A stretch of DNA of 50,918 nucleotides from an uncultured Bacteroidota bacterium (GTDB lineage Bacteria > Bacteroidota > Bacteroidia > Bacteroidales > UBA12481), in contig CAINOB010000067.1 in NCBI GenBank assembly GCA_903851365.1, positions 1 to 50,918 on the forward strand, in the 5' to 3' direction. This document shows, in pieces, positions 34,515 to 44,040 of this stretch (the first letter of the stretch is position 1; the number at the start of each line of letters is the position of its first letter). The translations under genes were made by a program, and so were the position numbers. The notes beneath the pieces were generated by a model. That model saw nothing but the letters and a program-made list of their open reading frames with translations, ran no database searches and had not been told where the DNA came from.

Positions 34515-35141
34515 ATGAAACCCAGAGTAATTTTATCATTAAGTATTATTGGACTTGGCTTGATTATAGCCGCAGTTCCTCAGAATACAACACATCCCTA
34601 TAAATTGACAGCCAGCCAGATGCTGGAGGAAGCCAAGGGAAGGAATCAATTTTACAGCCCCGATGAACTGGCTCAGAAATTGGTTAATAAAGATCCTTCC
34701 ATTCAACTGATCGATGTTCGTGACCAGGATGATTTTGAAAAATTCAGCCTTCCCGGAGCTATTAATATTCCTTTGACCGATTTGCTGAATAATAAATGGA
34801 AAGAGATTTTGGATCAGGATCTTAAAGCGAATATTTTCTATAGCAACGGAAGCGTCGAAGCAAATGAGGCATGGATGATCACGCGTCAGTTAGGATATAA
34901 CAACTTGTTTGTCCTGGAAGGCGGACTGAATTTCTGGATTGAAACCATTATCAATCCTAAGAAACCTGCCTCAACTTCTCCAAATGAGGAGCTGGCGCGA
35001 TACGATTTTCGTCAGGCTGCAGGATCGGCTTTGGGAGGTGGAGGCGCAGTACAACTTACAGCACCAGCTGATCAGGGAACCGGTGCTAAACCCGGTCTGG
35101 TTAAAACACCAGGCAAGAAGAAAGCATCCGGTGGATGCTGA
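34515..35141 (+). CDS. Membrane-anchored rhodanese-like protein with only a C-terminal cysteine
   Basis: A 208-residue protein: N-terminal signal or anchor (VILSLSIIGLGLIIAAVP), a rhodanese-like domain (~45-140; LIDVRDQDDFEKFSLPGAINIP), then a ~45-residue Gly/Ala/Lys-rich tail ending SGGC. The active-site loop that usually starts with cysteine reads NIFYSNGSVEA, with Ser110 at or near that place. The protein's sole cysteine is the last residue, C208. A classical sulfurtransferase mechanism at the loop is therefore not possible, but the flexible tail could carry a persulfide. It is the last gene of the Psr-like/YeeE operon, which supports a role in periplasmic sulfur relay. Confidence 0.82.
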   Translation: MKPRVILSLSIIGLGLIIAAVPQNTTHPYKLTASQMLEEAKGRNQFYSPDELAQKLVNKDPSIQLIDVRDQDDFEKFSLPGAINIPLTDLLNNKWKEILDQDLKANIFYSNGSVEANEAWMITRQLGYNNLFVLEGGLNFWIETIINPKKPASTSPNEELARYDFRQAAGSALGGGGAVQLTAPADQGTGAKPGLVKTPGKKKASGGC

Positions 35142-35167
35142 ATAGCCTACTGCCTACTGCCCACTTC

Positions 35168-35482
35168 TTATTGCACCCAGTAATTAACCTCTGATTCAGT
35201 CTGTCGATCTGTGGTTTGCATCCAATAAGCCGGAGTTATTATATGCCCGTTCGGGCTATGTAATTTTCTTTTGTATACATCAATTATCGGGTTGAAAACA
35301 ACGTCAGTAACTCCTAATTTCCAGTTACCTGCCTCATCAACAGCTTCTTTAACTTCATAGCTGTTAAACTCAAGAATCGTTTTCAGAAATTCCATACGCT
35401 CAGTAGTTAAGCCTGATTCGACTAGTGTGCAGCGTTTCCCGTCGATTACTTCAATAATATGTTTACCCTGATTAAGAGCCAT
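35168..35482 (-). CDS. Uncharacterised 104-residue protein downstream of nuoN
   Basis: A small soluble protein, not recognised as a named family. Visible stretches are GKHIIEVIDGKRC at the N-terminus, RMEFLKTILEFNSYEVKEAV, a beta-rich LGVTDVVFNPIIDVYKR, and GHIITPAYW near the C-terminus; it has one cysteine and no signal peptide or membrane segment. It begins 8 bases after the nuoN stop on the same strand, so it is very likely the last gene of the complex I operon. Its coding status is supported by that tight spacing and the ordinary composition. A role in complex I assembly or regulation is only inferred from position. Confidence 0.75.
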   Translation of the reverse strand: MALNQGKHIIEVIDGKRCTLVESGLTTERMEFLKTILEFNSYEVKEAVDEAGNWKLGVTDVVFNPIIDVYKRKLHSPNGHIITPAYWMQTTDRQTESEVNYWVQ

Positions 35483-35490
35483 GGTTGTAA

Positions 35491-36915
35491 CTAATTAATT
35501 CCGAAACTTATACTGGAAATATATTCATAAATAACACTGGCGAACCCGATAACGAAAATACCGGCAACGCAGATAAGGAGGCTGATCCGCATTGGCCATG
35601 GGGTTTTAAACGTGGCAATCGGTTCATCCGATTTGTCTATCAGCATCGCCTTAACAACTCGCAGATAGTAGTAAAGAGATATTGTGGCATTCAACACAGC
35701 AATAAGAATCAGAATATAATACCCTTTTGCACCGGCAGCAGTAAACAGGAAAAACTTACTGAAGAATCCGGCTACCGGAGGAATACCTGCCAGGGAAAAC
35801 AGAGCCAGCAATAATATCAGGCTCAATCTTGGATTAGTCTTGTACAAGCTGTTGTAATCTGTAATGTTTTCTTTGCCCGAGAACTCTGAAATGGCTGAAA
35901 TAACACCGAAAGCAGCCAGGTTGGTGAAAACATAGATCAGCATAAAATAGACCACCGTGGTCATCCCTAAGGTTCCGCCTTGCATAATACCGAGGAGGAT
36001 AAACCCGGCCTGAGCGATAGAGGAAAAAGCCATGAATCGTTTCAGATTATTCTGTCGGAGAGCAAATAAGTTACCGATAGTCATGGTGGCAACGGCAAGC
36101 GTGTAGAGAAGCGGTTCCCAAACCTTGGTTATAGATCCGAAAACCCGATAAAGAATAATCATGAAGGTAAAGGCAGCTGCTCCTTTTGAAACTACCGAAA
36201 GATAGGCGGTAACATTCACCGGGGCGCCTTCGTAAACGTCGGCTGTCCAGAGATGAAAAGGAACCAGTGAAATTTTAAAAGCCATACCTGCTACGAAAAA
36301 GACAAATCCAAAAGTCTGCATCGGGTTGATGCCAATATTGCGCACGCAATCCTCAAAATATATCGATCCGGTGGTACCGTAAATGAATGACAATCCATAA
36401 AGAAGAATACCTGAAGAAAGTGCTGATGTCAGAATTAGCTTAATCCCGGCTTCTGCAGATTTTTCACTATATTTTTCGTATGCAGCTAAGGCAGCCATTG
36501 GGATGGTAGCCAATTCCAAACCGATATACATCATCAGGAAATCACCTGATGAAATCATGAAATTCATCCCAATCAGGGTGGAAATAATCAAGATAAAGAA
36601 TTCTCCAATTTTTCCATGGTTATCTTCACGTTTCAGCCAGGTATTCGACTGCAGGAAGACAATAAAAACCCCCAGGTTAAGAACGCTTTTCATAAACATT
36701 GTCATCCTGGTGGTCTGGAAACTTCCGCCAAATAACATCCCTTCCTGAAGCGGAAGGAAGTTAATCAGGGTGGCCACACCAAACAGAATAGTTCCAAGGG
36801 TAATGAGCTTGTTCTTGTTTTCGCTCTTGGTGAAAATTTCTCCAATGAGCATAATCAATACGATACCGACAAGAATCAGTTCGTTTCGCATAAGGTTAAA
36901 AGAAGCAATGTCCAT
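35491..36915 (-). CDS. nuoN: NADH-quinone oxidoreductase subunit N
   Basis: A 474-residue antiporter-like subunit with about 14 helices forming one proton channel of complex I. Family features include LELATIPMAALAAYEK, FKISLVPFHLWTADVYEGAP (with the conserved lysine and histidine) and FSLAGIPPVAGFFSKF. It lies 12 bases after nuoM, at the distal end of the nuo block. Confidence 0.95.
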   Translation of the reverse strand: MDIASFNLMRNELILVGIVLIMLIGEIFTKSENKNKLITLGTILFGVATLINFLPLQEGMLFGGSFQTTRMTMFMKSVLNLGVFIVFLQSNTWLKREDNHGKIGEFFILIISTLIGMNFMISSGDFLMMYIGLELATIPMAALAAYEKYSEKSAEAGIKLILTSALSSGILLYGLSFIYGTTGSIYFEDCVRNIGINPMQTFGFVFFVAGMAFKISLVPFHLWTADVYEGAPVNVTAYLSVVSKGAAAFTFMIILYRVFGSITKVWEPLLYTLAVATMTIGNLFALRQNNLKRFMAFSSIAQAGFILLGIMQGGTLGMTTVVYFMLIYVFTNLAAFGVISAISEFSGKENITDYNSLYKTNPRLSLILLLALFSLAGIPPVAGFFSKFFLFTAAGAKGYYILILIAVLNATISLYYYLRVVKAMLIDKSDEPIATFKTPWPMRISLLICVAGIFVIGFASVIYEYISSISFGIN

Positions 36916-36927
36916 TTCTGTAAGGTT

Positions 36928-38424
36928 TTATAGCATGGCTGTTAACCGTTCGACAATAGGATTGAGAGCATCCATTACGGTGCTGGAAAGGAAGGTTGGG
37001 TAGAAACCGATCATTGCGATCGGAACAATGAGTACCACTAAACTGATACGCTCATACCATTTAGCATCAGGGAATTCAAGATATTCTTTCTCCTTGAGCT
37101 GTCCGAGAAGTAGCTTTCCAACCACTCGAAGGATATATACGGCAGTAATAACAATTGAACTCGTTGCAATTATTGTGGCAACACGATGGAAAGTGTCGGG
37201 ATGCTGGAAGGAGCCGAAAAAGATGGTCATTTCAGCAACAAATCCGCTCAAGCCAGGAAGACCTAATGATGCCAAACCTGCAATAACATAGGCTACCCCT
37301 AAAAATGGAACTACAGCCATTAACCCACCCATCTGGTCAATATTACGGGTATGGGTTCTTCCATATATCATGCCGATGAGAGCAAAGAAGAGGGCTGTCA
37401 TCAAACCATGGGAAATCATCTGGAGGACTGCTCCGTCCATGGAAGTTTTATTCATCATAAGCAGGGCAAACAGAACGAGTCCGCAATGGCTCACTGAAGA
37501 ATAAGCGTTGATATATTTAAGGTCTTTCTGCCAGATCGCTCCGAATGCACCGTAAACAACACTTATGGTGGTCAGAATCAGGAAAATCCATGACATTTCG
37601 TGTGCGGCATCAGGAAGTAAAAACATGGCAACCCTCATGCACCCGTATCCACCAAGTTTCATCAACACACCGGCATGCAGCATTGATACTGCAGTTGGTG
37701 CCGAAGAGTGACCGTCAGGCGACCAGGTATGCAAGGGAAACAAAGCGCCAAGAATTCCAAATCCAACAAACAGGAATGGGAAGAAGAAGCGTTGCATAGC
37801 CAACGGGAAAGATATTTTCGATAACTGAAGAAGGTTGAAAGTAACAGGACCTGCAGAGGAAGAATAAAAATATAATCCCAATAATCCAACAATCAGCAAG
37901 GCGGAACCTCCCATAAGCATCAGCGTAAGTTTCATCGCTGAATACTCTTTCGGACCGCTACCCCAGATACCAATCAACAGATACATTGGAATTACTGCGA
38001 GTTCGTAGAAGAGGAACATGGTAAAGAGGTCGAGGGAGATAAAGAATCCGAAAACCCCGGTGGCCAGGAGTATCAGGGAAATGAAAAATTCCCGCGCCAG
38101 ATATTCAACCTGCCAGGAGGCGAAAATACCAGCAAATACAACGATCGAAGCCAGTAAAAGCATCCAGACTGCAATGCTGTCGACTCCAACACAATAATGG
38201 ATATTTAAAGTTTTAAACCACGTATAATCGCTTAGATAGAGGAAATCCCCGTGAACACCGGCCTTGCGTTGAGCGAAGAAGCTTAATACAAGAATTACAG
38301 CGGTAAGCAACTGAAGCGACATGCCAACAGCAGCGGTCACCCTGGCGCCTTTATAATCCTTCGTAAAGAGGATGCCAATGACCGTCAAAACGGGAATAAT
38401 AACAAACAGGTTGAGAATATTCAT
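36928..38424 (-). CDS. nuoM: NADH-quinone oxidoreductase subunit M
   Basis: A 498-residue antiporter-like subunit, about 14 helices. Typical motifs are FYELAVIPMYLLIGIWG (conserved glutamate of the channel), PLHTWSPDGHSSAPTAVSM and YINAYSSVSHCGLV. It sits 33 bases after nuoL and forms the middle proton channel of the membrane arm. Confidence 0.96.
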   Translation of the reverse strand: MNILNLFVIIPVLTVIGILFTKDYKGARVTAAVGMSLQLLTAVILVLSFFAQRKAGVHGDFLYLSDYTWFKTLNIHYCVGVDSIAVWMLLLASIVVFAGIFASWQVEYLAREFFISLILLATGVFGFFISLDLFTMFLFYELAVIPMYLLIGIWGSGPKEYSAMKLTLMLMGGSALLIVGLLGLYFYSSSAGPVTFNLLQLSKISFPLAMQRFFFPFLFVGFGILGALFPLHTWSPDGHSSAPTAVSMLHAGVLMKLGGYGCMRVAMFLLPDAAHEMSWIFLILTTISVVYGAFGAIWQKDLKYINAYSSVSHCGLVLFALLMMNKTSMDGAVLQMISHGLMTALFFALIGMIYGRTHTRNIDQMGGLMAVVPFLGVAYVIAGLASLGLPGLSGFVAEMTIFFGSFQHPDTFHRVATIIATSSIVITAVYILRVVGKLLLGQLKEKEYLEFPDAKWYERISLVVLIVPIAMIGFYPTFLSSTVMDALNPIVERLTAML

Positions 38425-38457
38425 AATCGGTTTCTATTTCGGATTAAACCTTAATGA

Positions 38458-40371
38458 TCATATAATAAAAGCAAAAACGAGAACTAGAATGATCGCTCCA
38501 AGAACGAAAACCAAACCATATTGAGGCAAGTTACCTGATTGCAGGTTCCTGATTTTTTTTGAACTTGTAACAGTCAGCCAGCCGATACCGTTCATCGTAC
38601 CATCAACAATATGCCTGTCGAACCATGCAACTGGCCGGGAGATATAATTGAAAATGATCTTTTTGGTAATAAACAGGTAAATCTCATCGAAATAAAACTT
38701 GTGAAAAACTGCGGTATAAAATCCACCCAATCCTTTTGAGATACGTTCTGGTATTGTGGTCTCTTTTTTATAGAGCACCCAGGCAACAGTAATGCCAATC
38801 AATCCGATCAGGACAGAGGGTATGGCAATGGCGAAATTCATGTGGGATTCAAACGGCATACCATCCGAGGTAACCAATTTGTGGAATGGAATATAGCCAG
38901 CGAAGATTGATCCAAACGCAAGAATCATCAAAGGAATGGTCATTGTTTTTGGTGATTCATGCGGAGTATGATGGTAATGTTTTTCTTTGCCCCAGAAAAT
39001 ATTGAAATAAAGCCGGAACATATAGAATGCGGTTAAGCCGGCAACGAGGAATTCAACTGCAAAGAGCAGTTTGTCATGATGGAATGCAGCAACGAGGATC
39101 TCATCCTTACTGAAAAATCCTGAAAGGAAAGGAACACCTGCTATTGTCAAACAGGCAATAAGGAAAGTCGCGTGGGTAATCGGCAGGTATTTTCTAAGTC
39201 CGCCCATGTCCTGCATAACATTGCTGTGAACAGCGTGAATGATAGATCCTGCACCGAGGAAGAGTAAAGCTTTAAACATGGCATGTGTGAAAAGGTGGAA
39301 CATGGAGGCCATGTATCCGACTCCTTCTTCACCGCCGTATCCCGAAACCCCAAGTGCCAGCATCATATAACCCAGCTGCGATAACGTTGAGAAGGCGAGA
39401 ACACGCTTTATATCATATTGTGTACAGGCTATGACAGCTGCAAATAATGAAGTAAATCCCCCAACATAGGCAACAACATTCAAGGCTTCAGGTGCCTGAA
39501 AATAGAACACGGGGAACATCCTTGCAACAAGATATACACCAGCAACAACCATGGTAGCAGCATGGATAAGGGCCGAAACAGGCGTCGGGCCTTCCATAGC
39601 ATCAGGCAGCCAGATGTGTAATGGAAACATGGCTGATTTACCGGCACCACCCATGAAAATCAGAATAGCCGCCCAGGTCATCACTGATATGCCCATAAAA
39701 TTTACTCCGGCAGCATTGGCGAATATAGACTGATCTGATCCGGTCAGGGTTTTAAAATCGAAAGTCTTGGTGAAAAATGATAAAAGCAGAATCCCGATCA
39801 GGAATCCAAGGTCGGCAAACCTTGTAACGATAAAAGCTTTTTTAGAAGCTGCAACTGCTGAGTCTTTTGTATAGTAAAACCCGATCAGGAGGAAGGATGA
39901 AACACCCACCAGTTCCCAGAAAATATACATCTGGAAAATGTTGGTTGCGACAACCAGTCCCAGCATTGAAAAGGAGAAAAGAGAAAGGAAGGCGTAGAAA
40001 CGCTGAAATCCTTTTTCCCCTTCCATATAACCCAGACTGTAAATATGTACCATAAAGGATACGGTAGTGATAACCACGAGCATCATCACCGAAATCGGAT
40101 CGAGCATAATACCAATTCGAACCGTCAGAAAATCAGTAAAATGAAGCCAATCCATCGACATGGCAATGATCTTTGGGAAAGTGCCATTGACCATTCCATC
40201 AACAAAGAAATACTGCCAGGCAGTGAGATACGAAAGAAGTGTGATCACTCCGAGGCCAATAGTTCCGATCAAACCAGAAATAATTGGCTTTAGCTTCATT
40301 CCGAAAAGCCCGTTAAACAGGAATGTTGCGAAGGGAATCAGGAGGATCAATATGGTTAATGAATAATTCAT
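38458..40371 (-). CDS. nuoL: NADH-quinone oxidoreductase subunit L
   Basis: A 637-residue distal antiporter-like subunit. Conserved stretches include FWELVGVSSFLLIGFYY, MFPLHIWLPDAMEGPTPVSAL and KRVLAFSTLSQLGYMMLALG. A long amphipathic C-terminal region follows the main bundle (from about residue 530) and corresponds to the lateral helix that clamps subunits M and N. The gap to nuoK is 18 bases. Confidence 0.96.
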   Translation of the reverse strand: MNYSLTILILLIPFATFLFNGLFGMKLKPIISGLIGTIGLGVITLLSYLTAWQYFFVDGMVNGTFPKIIAMSMDWLHFTDFLTVRIGIMLDPISVMMLVVITTVSFMVHIYSLGYMEGEKGFQRFYAFLSLFSFSMLGLVVATNIFQMYIFWELVGVSSFLLIGFYYTKDSAVAASKKAFIVTRFADLGFLIGILLLSFFTKTFDFKTLTGSDQSIFANAAGVNFMGISVMTWAAILIFMGGAGKSAMFPLHIWLPDAMEGPTPVSALIHAATMVVAGVYLVARMFPVFYFQAPEALNVVAYVGGFTSLFAAVIACTQYDIKRVLAFSTLSQLGYMMLALGVSGYGGEEGVGYMASMFHLFTHAMFKALLFLGAGSIIHAVHSNVMQDMGGLRKYLPITHATFLIACLTIAGVPFLSGFFSKDEILVAAFHHDKLLFAVEFLVAGLTAFYMFRLYFNIFWGKEKHYHHTPHESPKTMTIPLMILAFGSIFAGYIPFHKLVTSDGMPFESHMNFAIAIPSVLIGLIGITVAWVLYKKETTIPERISKGLGGFYTAVFHKFYFDEIYLFITKKIIFNYISRPVAWFDRHIVDGTMNGIGWLTVTSSKKIRNLQSGNLPQYGLVFVLGAIILVLVFAFII

Positions 40372-40389
40372 GACAGCCTATTGGTTGGA

Positions 40390-40707
40390 TTAATACTTCA
40401 TTTCATTCACTTTATCAACACTGATCGAGTTCAACCGCCTGTATATATTGATAACCAGGGCAATTGCAACCGATGCTTCTGCCGCTGCAATCCCAACGAT
40501 AAACAGTGCAAAGAACTGGCCCTGCAATTGATCAGGGAACAGGAATTTATTGAAAACGACCATGTTAATATTCACTGCGTTCAGGATCAGTTCTATCGAC
40601 ATCAGAATGGTGATCATGTTACGCCTGATAATGAAACCGCAAACACCTGCAAAAAACATGAATGCACTGACTATCAGTACGGAGGTTATTGGAATTCCTT
40701 GTAACAT
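40390..40707 (-). CDS. nuoK: NADH-quinone oxidoreductase subunit K
   Basis: A 105-residue three-helix subunit. The glutamates needed for proton transfer are visible in MSIELILNAVNI and in the following helix (GIAAAEASVAIAL). Length matches the family (100 in E. coli). It lies between nuoJ and nuoL in the usual order. Confidence 0.95.
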   Translation of the reverse strand: MLQGIPITSVLIVSAFMFFAGVCGFIIRRNMITILMSIELILNAVNINMVVFNKFLFPDQLQGQFFALFIVGIAAAEASVAIALVINIYRRLNSISVDKVNEMKY

Positions 40708-40737
40708 ATGAAGATGTTTTGAGTTTAACTGTTAATA

Positions 40738-41244
40738 TTATTTGCCTTTTTTAGCGATGATGATTGCACCGATCATGGCCGCAAGCAATAGTATACTGAT
40801 CACTTCGAAAGGCAGTACATATCCGTTCTTTCCGGTACCGAGAAGCTGGAGACCGATAGCCTGCATGTCAACTTTCATAGCAGGATTAGTAGTCGGAGTA
40901 AAGGTAAATTTGAGAATTGCAGCCGTTGAGAGCGCAAATCCCGAAACTCCTACCAAAACCCCCATAATAAGCCGACTGGCTTCAGGCTTGGCAAATTTGT
41001 GACTGATGTGACTGGTTAACAGGATGGAGAAAATGATAAGAACCACTATACCTCCAGCGTAAAGAACCAGCTGCACCCCTGCCATGAACTGATAATCGAC
41101 CATGAAATAGAAACCTGCAGTTGCAACCAGCACACAAAGAAGATAAAAAGCCGCACGGAGGATCCGGGTAGTCGTGATGGTCAGGACCGAGCAGATCACA
41201 ATAACGGCAGACAAAAGATAAAACATTAAGACATTCAGTGCCAT
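40738..41244 (-). CDS. nuoJ: NADH-quinone oxidoreductase subunit J
   Basis: A 168-residue five-helix membrane subunit. The conserved helix 3 pattern FMAGVQLVLYAGGIVVLIIF is clear; it contains the flexible glycine-tyrosine stretch linked to the coupling mechanism. It lies 6 bases after nuoI and 30 before nuoK. Confidence 0.94.
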   Translation of the reverse strand: MALNVLMFYLLSAVIVICSVLTITTTRILRAAFYLLCVLVATAGFYFMVDYQFMAGVQLVLYAGGIVVLIIFSILLTSHISHKFAKPEASRLIMGVLVGVSGFALSTAAILKFTFTPTTNPAMKVDMQAIGLQLLGTGKNGYVLPFEVISILLLAAMIGAIIIAKKGK

Positions 41245-41250
41245 ATCAGT

Positions 41251-41787
41251 TTAGTTAGCTGGGTTTGATGTTGGAACAGTTTCGGTAACCGGTTTTGGAG
41301 CTTTTGGCTCTTTTGGAACTTTTTTGATCCGTGAACCGGGTTTATTTAAAATCTTGGTCAGAACATCGCGATTGAAAACAGCATGCTCGAATTCCTGCCC
41401 CCAGGCCAGGGAATCGTTTGGACAAGATTTAATGCACAATCCACAAAAGGTGCACATCGAAAGATGATAGATATGCTTGTCGATGATACGTTCCGATTTG
41501 CCATCCTCATTAGGTACGGAATCTGAAATGATCTCAATGGAACCGTTTGGACAGTTCAACTGGCAGATGCCGCATCCGTTGCATGAATGAAAATTGTTTT
41601 CATCATGCTTCAGAATAACTTCCCCTTTAAACCGGTCGAACATTTTCAGCTCTTTACGGTTTTCGGGATATTGTTGAGTGACAATCGTTCCAGGATGTAC
41701 AAAGTAATATCCGGTAACCATTAGTCCTTTCCAGAGGGATTTTATTCCATAGAAAATATCGCTGAAGTATTTGCCTACTGAATTCAT
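41251..41787 (-). CDS. nuoI: NADH-quinone oxidoreductase subunit I (two [4Fe-4S])
   Basis: A 178-residue ferredoxin-like peripheral subunit carrying clusters N6a and N6b. The two motifs are C69-C72-C75-C79 (CNGCGICQLNCP) and C112-C115-C118-C122 (CTFCGLCIKSCP). A Pro/Lys-rich tail of ~25 residues follows the fold. With no NuoEFG in the operon, this subunit is the likely entry point for electrons from a ferredoxin or other donor. It starts 5 bases after the nuoH stop. Confidence 0.94.
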   Translation of the reverse strand: MNSVGKYFSDIFYGIKSLWKGLMVTGYYFVHPGTIVTQQYPENRKELKMFDRFKGEVILKHDENNFHSCNGCGICQLNCPNGSIEIISDSVPNEDGKSERIIDKHIYHLSMCTFCGLCIKSCPNDSLAWGQEFEHAVFNRDVLTKILNKPGSRIKKVPKEPKAPKPVTETVPTSNPAN

Positions 41788-41792
41788 AATCT

Positions 41793-42884
41793 TTATTTAA
41801 TATACCATCCCATGAGGACGATGAAAGCAATCACCAGAATGTTCACCAGATTTATCGGAAGTAAATATTTCCACTCCAGGGTCAGCAATTGGTCGATCCT
41901 TAACCTTGGGAATGTCCATTTAAACCACATGATCACATAAATTATAAAAACTGTTTTGCCGAAGTACCATACGAGCGGAGGAATAAAGTCCATGACATGA
42001 TTAAATCCGGCAAGATTCCCAATATGCAGAGGCATCCAGCCCCCCAGGAAAACAGTAGCAGCAAGTGAAGCTACAATGAACATGTTCATATATTCACCAA
42101 GGAAAAAGAATGCAAACCGGATACCGGAATATTCTGTATGAAATCCTGCAGTCAATTCCGATTCGGCCTCAGCAAGGTCAAAGGGTCCGCGATTGATCTC
42201 GGCAGTACTTGCTATCAGGAACATAACAAATGCAATAATTGCAGGGATATGGCCTTTAAAGATCCACCATCCATTTGCCTGGCTTTCAATGATAACTGAC
42301 AACTGCATTGAACCGCTGAAAATAACCACGGCAAGAAGTGAAAGGCCAACAGATAGTTCATAACTGACCACCTGAGCGCCACTACGCATGGCACCGATCA
42401 ATGAATATTTACTGTTGCTCGACCATCCGGCCAGCAGTGTCCCGATAACTCCTATTGAGGAAACCGCCATCATATAAAACACGCCTATATTAAAGTCTAC
42501 AGCGTGCAGACCCTTTGCAAAGGGGATAGCTGCAATAGCCATGAACGAGGCAATGATCAGAATAAACGGGGCGATATTAAATAGAAGTTGATCTGCTTTT
42601 CTGATTACCACGAGCTCCTTCATGAGTAGCTTGATCAGGTCGGCAATGGTTTGAATAAGCCCCCACTTGCCGACGCGGTTGGGCCCAACGCGGTTTTGCA
42701 TGAAGGCGCATACCTTACGTTCTGCATAAACGAGGTATAGGCCAACGACTGCATATACAAGCAGAATAATTACCCCCACAATGGCTAATTCCGTAACAAA
42801 TGCCCAGGTCGGCGGCATTTTAGCATACAGGAATTGGTCGATGGCCTTAGTGGTACCTGAGAAGTCGTAAATATTAAACGGCAT
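41793..42884 (-). CDS. nuoH: NADH-quinone oxidoreductase subunit H
   Basis: A 363-residue membrane subunit with about eight helices that helps form the quinone chamber. Motifs include [24 protein letters not shown] (shown in part by [13 protein letters not shown]), [20 protein letters not shown] and [14 protein letters not shown]. It lies 22 bases after nuoD. Confidence 0.96.
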   Translation of the reverse strand: MPFNIYDFSGTTKAIDQFLYAKMPPTWAFVTELAIVGVIILLVYAVVGLYLVYAERKVCAFMQNRVGPNRVGKWGLIQTIADLIKLLMKELVVIRKADQLLFNIAPFILIIASFMAIAAIPFAKGLHAVDFNIGVFYMMAVSSIGVIGTLLAGWSSNSKYSLIGAMRSGAQVVSYELSVGLSLLAVVIFSGSMQLSVIIESQANGWWIFKGHIPAIIAFVMFLIASTAEINRGPFDLAEAESELTAGFHTEYSGIRFAFFFLGEYMNMFIVASLAATVFLGGWMPLHIGNLAGFNHVMDFIPPLVWYFGKTVFIIYVIMWFKWTFPRLRIDQLLTLEWKYLLPINLVNILVIAFIVLMGWYIK

Positions 42885-42906
42885 CTTAATTATTTATACG
42901 GTTGAT

Positions 42907-44037
42907 TTATCGGTCAATATCAGGAATAACAAGGTCGAGTGAACCACTGATTGCTATGAGGTCAGCAATCTTGTTTCCCGCGCACAGTTGGCTAATAACA
43001 AATAGGTTATTGAAGTTTGGGGTCCGGAAATGCATCCTGTAAGGATACTTTTCACCTTTGCTAACGACAAAAACACCCAGATCCCCTTTGGCAGTTTCAA
43101 CACGCTGTGAATATTCTCCCTCCGGAAGCTTAATCACTGGTTTCATTTTAGCGGAATAATCACCCTCGGGAATATTATCTATCAGTTGTTCAATGATTTT
43201 CATTGATTCCCACATTTCGTCAACACGAACTTTGTAGCGAGCCCAGGAGTCACCTTCAGTATAGAGAATTTCTTTGAAATCAACTTTATCGTAGGCGCTG
43301 TACGGGAATTTCTTACGGATATCGCACGCAAAGTTTGAACCACGGCCAACGGGTCCGGTAGCGCCGAAACTGATGGCATCAGCTTTTGACATAATTCCCA
43401 TTCCCTTGGTTCTTTGTTCGAAGATGACATTGCCTGTCAGCAATTGGTCATATTCGGGGAGCTTCTTGCGGAAATATTTAATGAATTCCTTGGTGCGTTT
43501 CTGGAAGTTAGGATGAATGTCTCCCATAAGTCCACCCGGACATACATAACTGTGGAGTAGGCGGGAACCAAAGGATTCTTCAAAAATATCCAAAATGTGC
43601 TCCCTGTCTCGTAACCCGTAGAAAAAGCAGGTTAAACCGCCCATATCCATGCCGAATGCAGCCCACCACAACTGATGCGATGCAATACGCTGCAGTTCGG
43701 ACAGAATCGTCCTGATGTATTTTACGCGTTCGGGAACTTCAACACCGGTAGCTTTTTCAACGAGTAACGAAACGGCTTCGTTATTCATATGCGCTGATAA
43801 ATAATCCATCCGGTCGGTAAGGTGGATGATCTGGGGATAAGTCATCCTTTCACACATCTTTTCAATGCCGCGATGGATATAACCGCAATGCGGAATAACA
43901 TATTCCAGCATTTCTCCCTTCAATGAAACCACAAACCGCATAACACCATGAGTAGATGGATGTTGTGGTCCGATATTTACGATATAGTCTCCGTCCTCTC
44001 TGGCGGTCAGAATATCTGATAATTCAACTTCCTGCAT
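42907..44037 (-). CDS. nuoD: NADH-quinone oxidoreductase subunit D
   Basis: A 376-residue 49-kDa-type subunit that forms the quinone-reducing site with NuoB. NIGPQHPSTHGVMRF supplies the conserved histidine and DRMDYLSAHMNN the tyrosine of that site. It is separate from NuoC here, whereas many Bacteroidota and enterobacteria fuse C and D. The gap to nuoC is 3 bases. Confidence 0.96.
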   Translation of the reverse strand: MQEVELSDILTAREDGDYIVNIGPQHPSTHGVMRFVVSLKGEMLEYVIPHCGYIHRGIEKMCERMTYPQIIHLTDRMDYLSAHMNNEAVSLLVEKATGVEVPERVKYIRTILSELQRIASHQLWWAAFGMDMGGLTCFFYGLRDREHILDIFEESFGSRLLHSYVCPGGLMGDIHPNFQKRTKEFIKYFRKKLPEYDQLLTGNVIFEQRTKGMGIMSKADAISFGATGPVGRGSNFACDIRKKFPYSAYDKVDFKEILYTEGDSWARYKVRVDEMWESMKIIEQLIDNIPEGDYSAKMKPVIKLPEGEYSQRVETAKGDLGVFVVSKGEKYPYRMHFRTPNFNNLFVISQLCAGNKIADLIAISGSLDLVIPDIDR

Positions 44038-44040
44038 GTG

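Noticed and set aside
35144-35162. Short direct repeat of CTACTGC between the rhodanese and the 104-residue gene
   Set aside because: Only two copies plus a part; no hairpin, no array, so neither a CRISPR nor a terminator.
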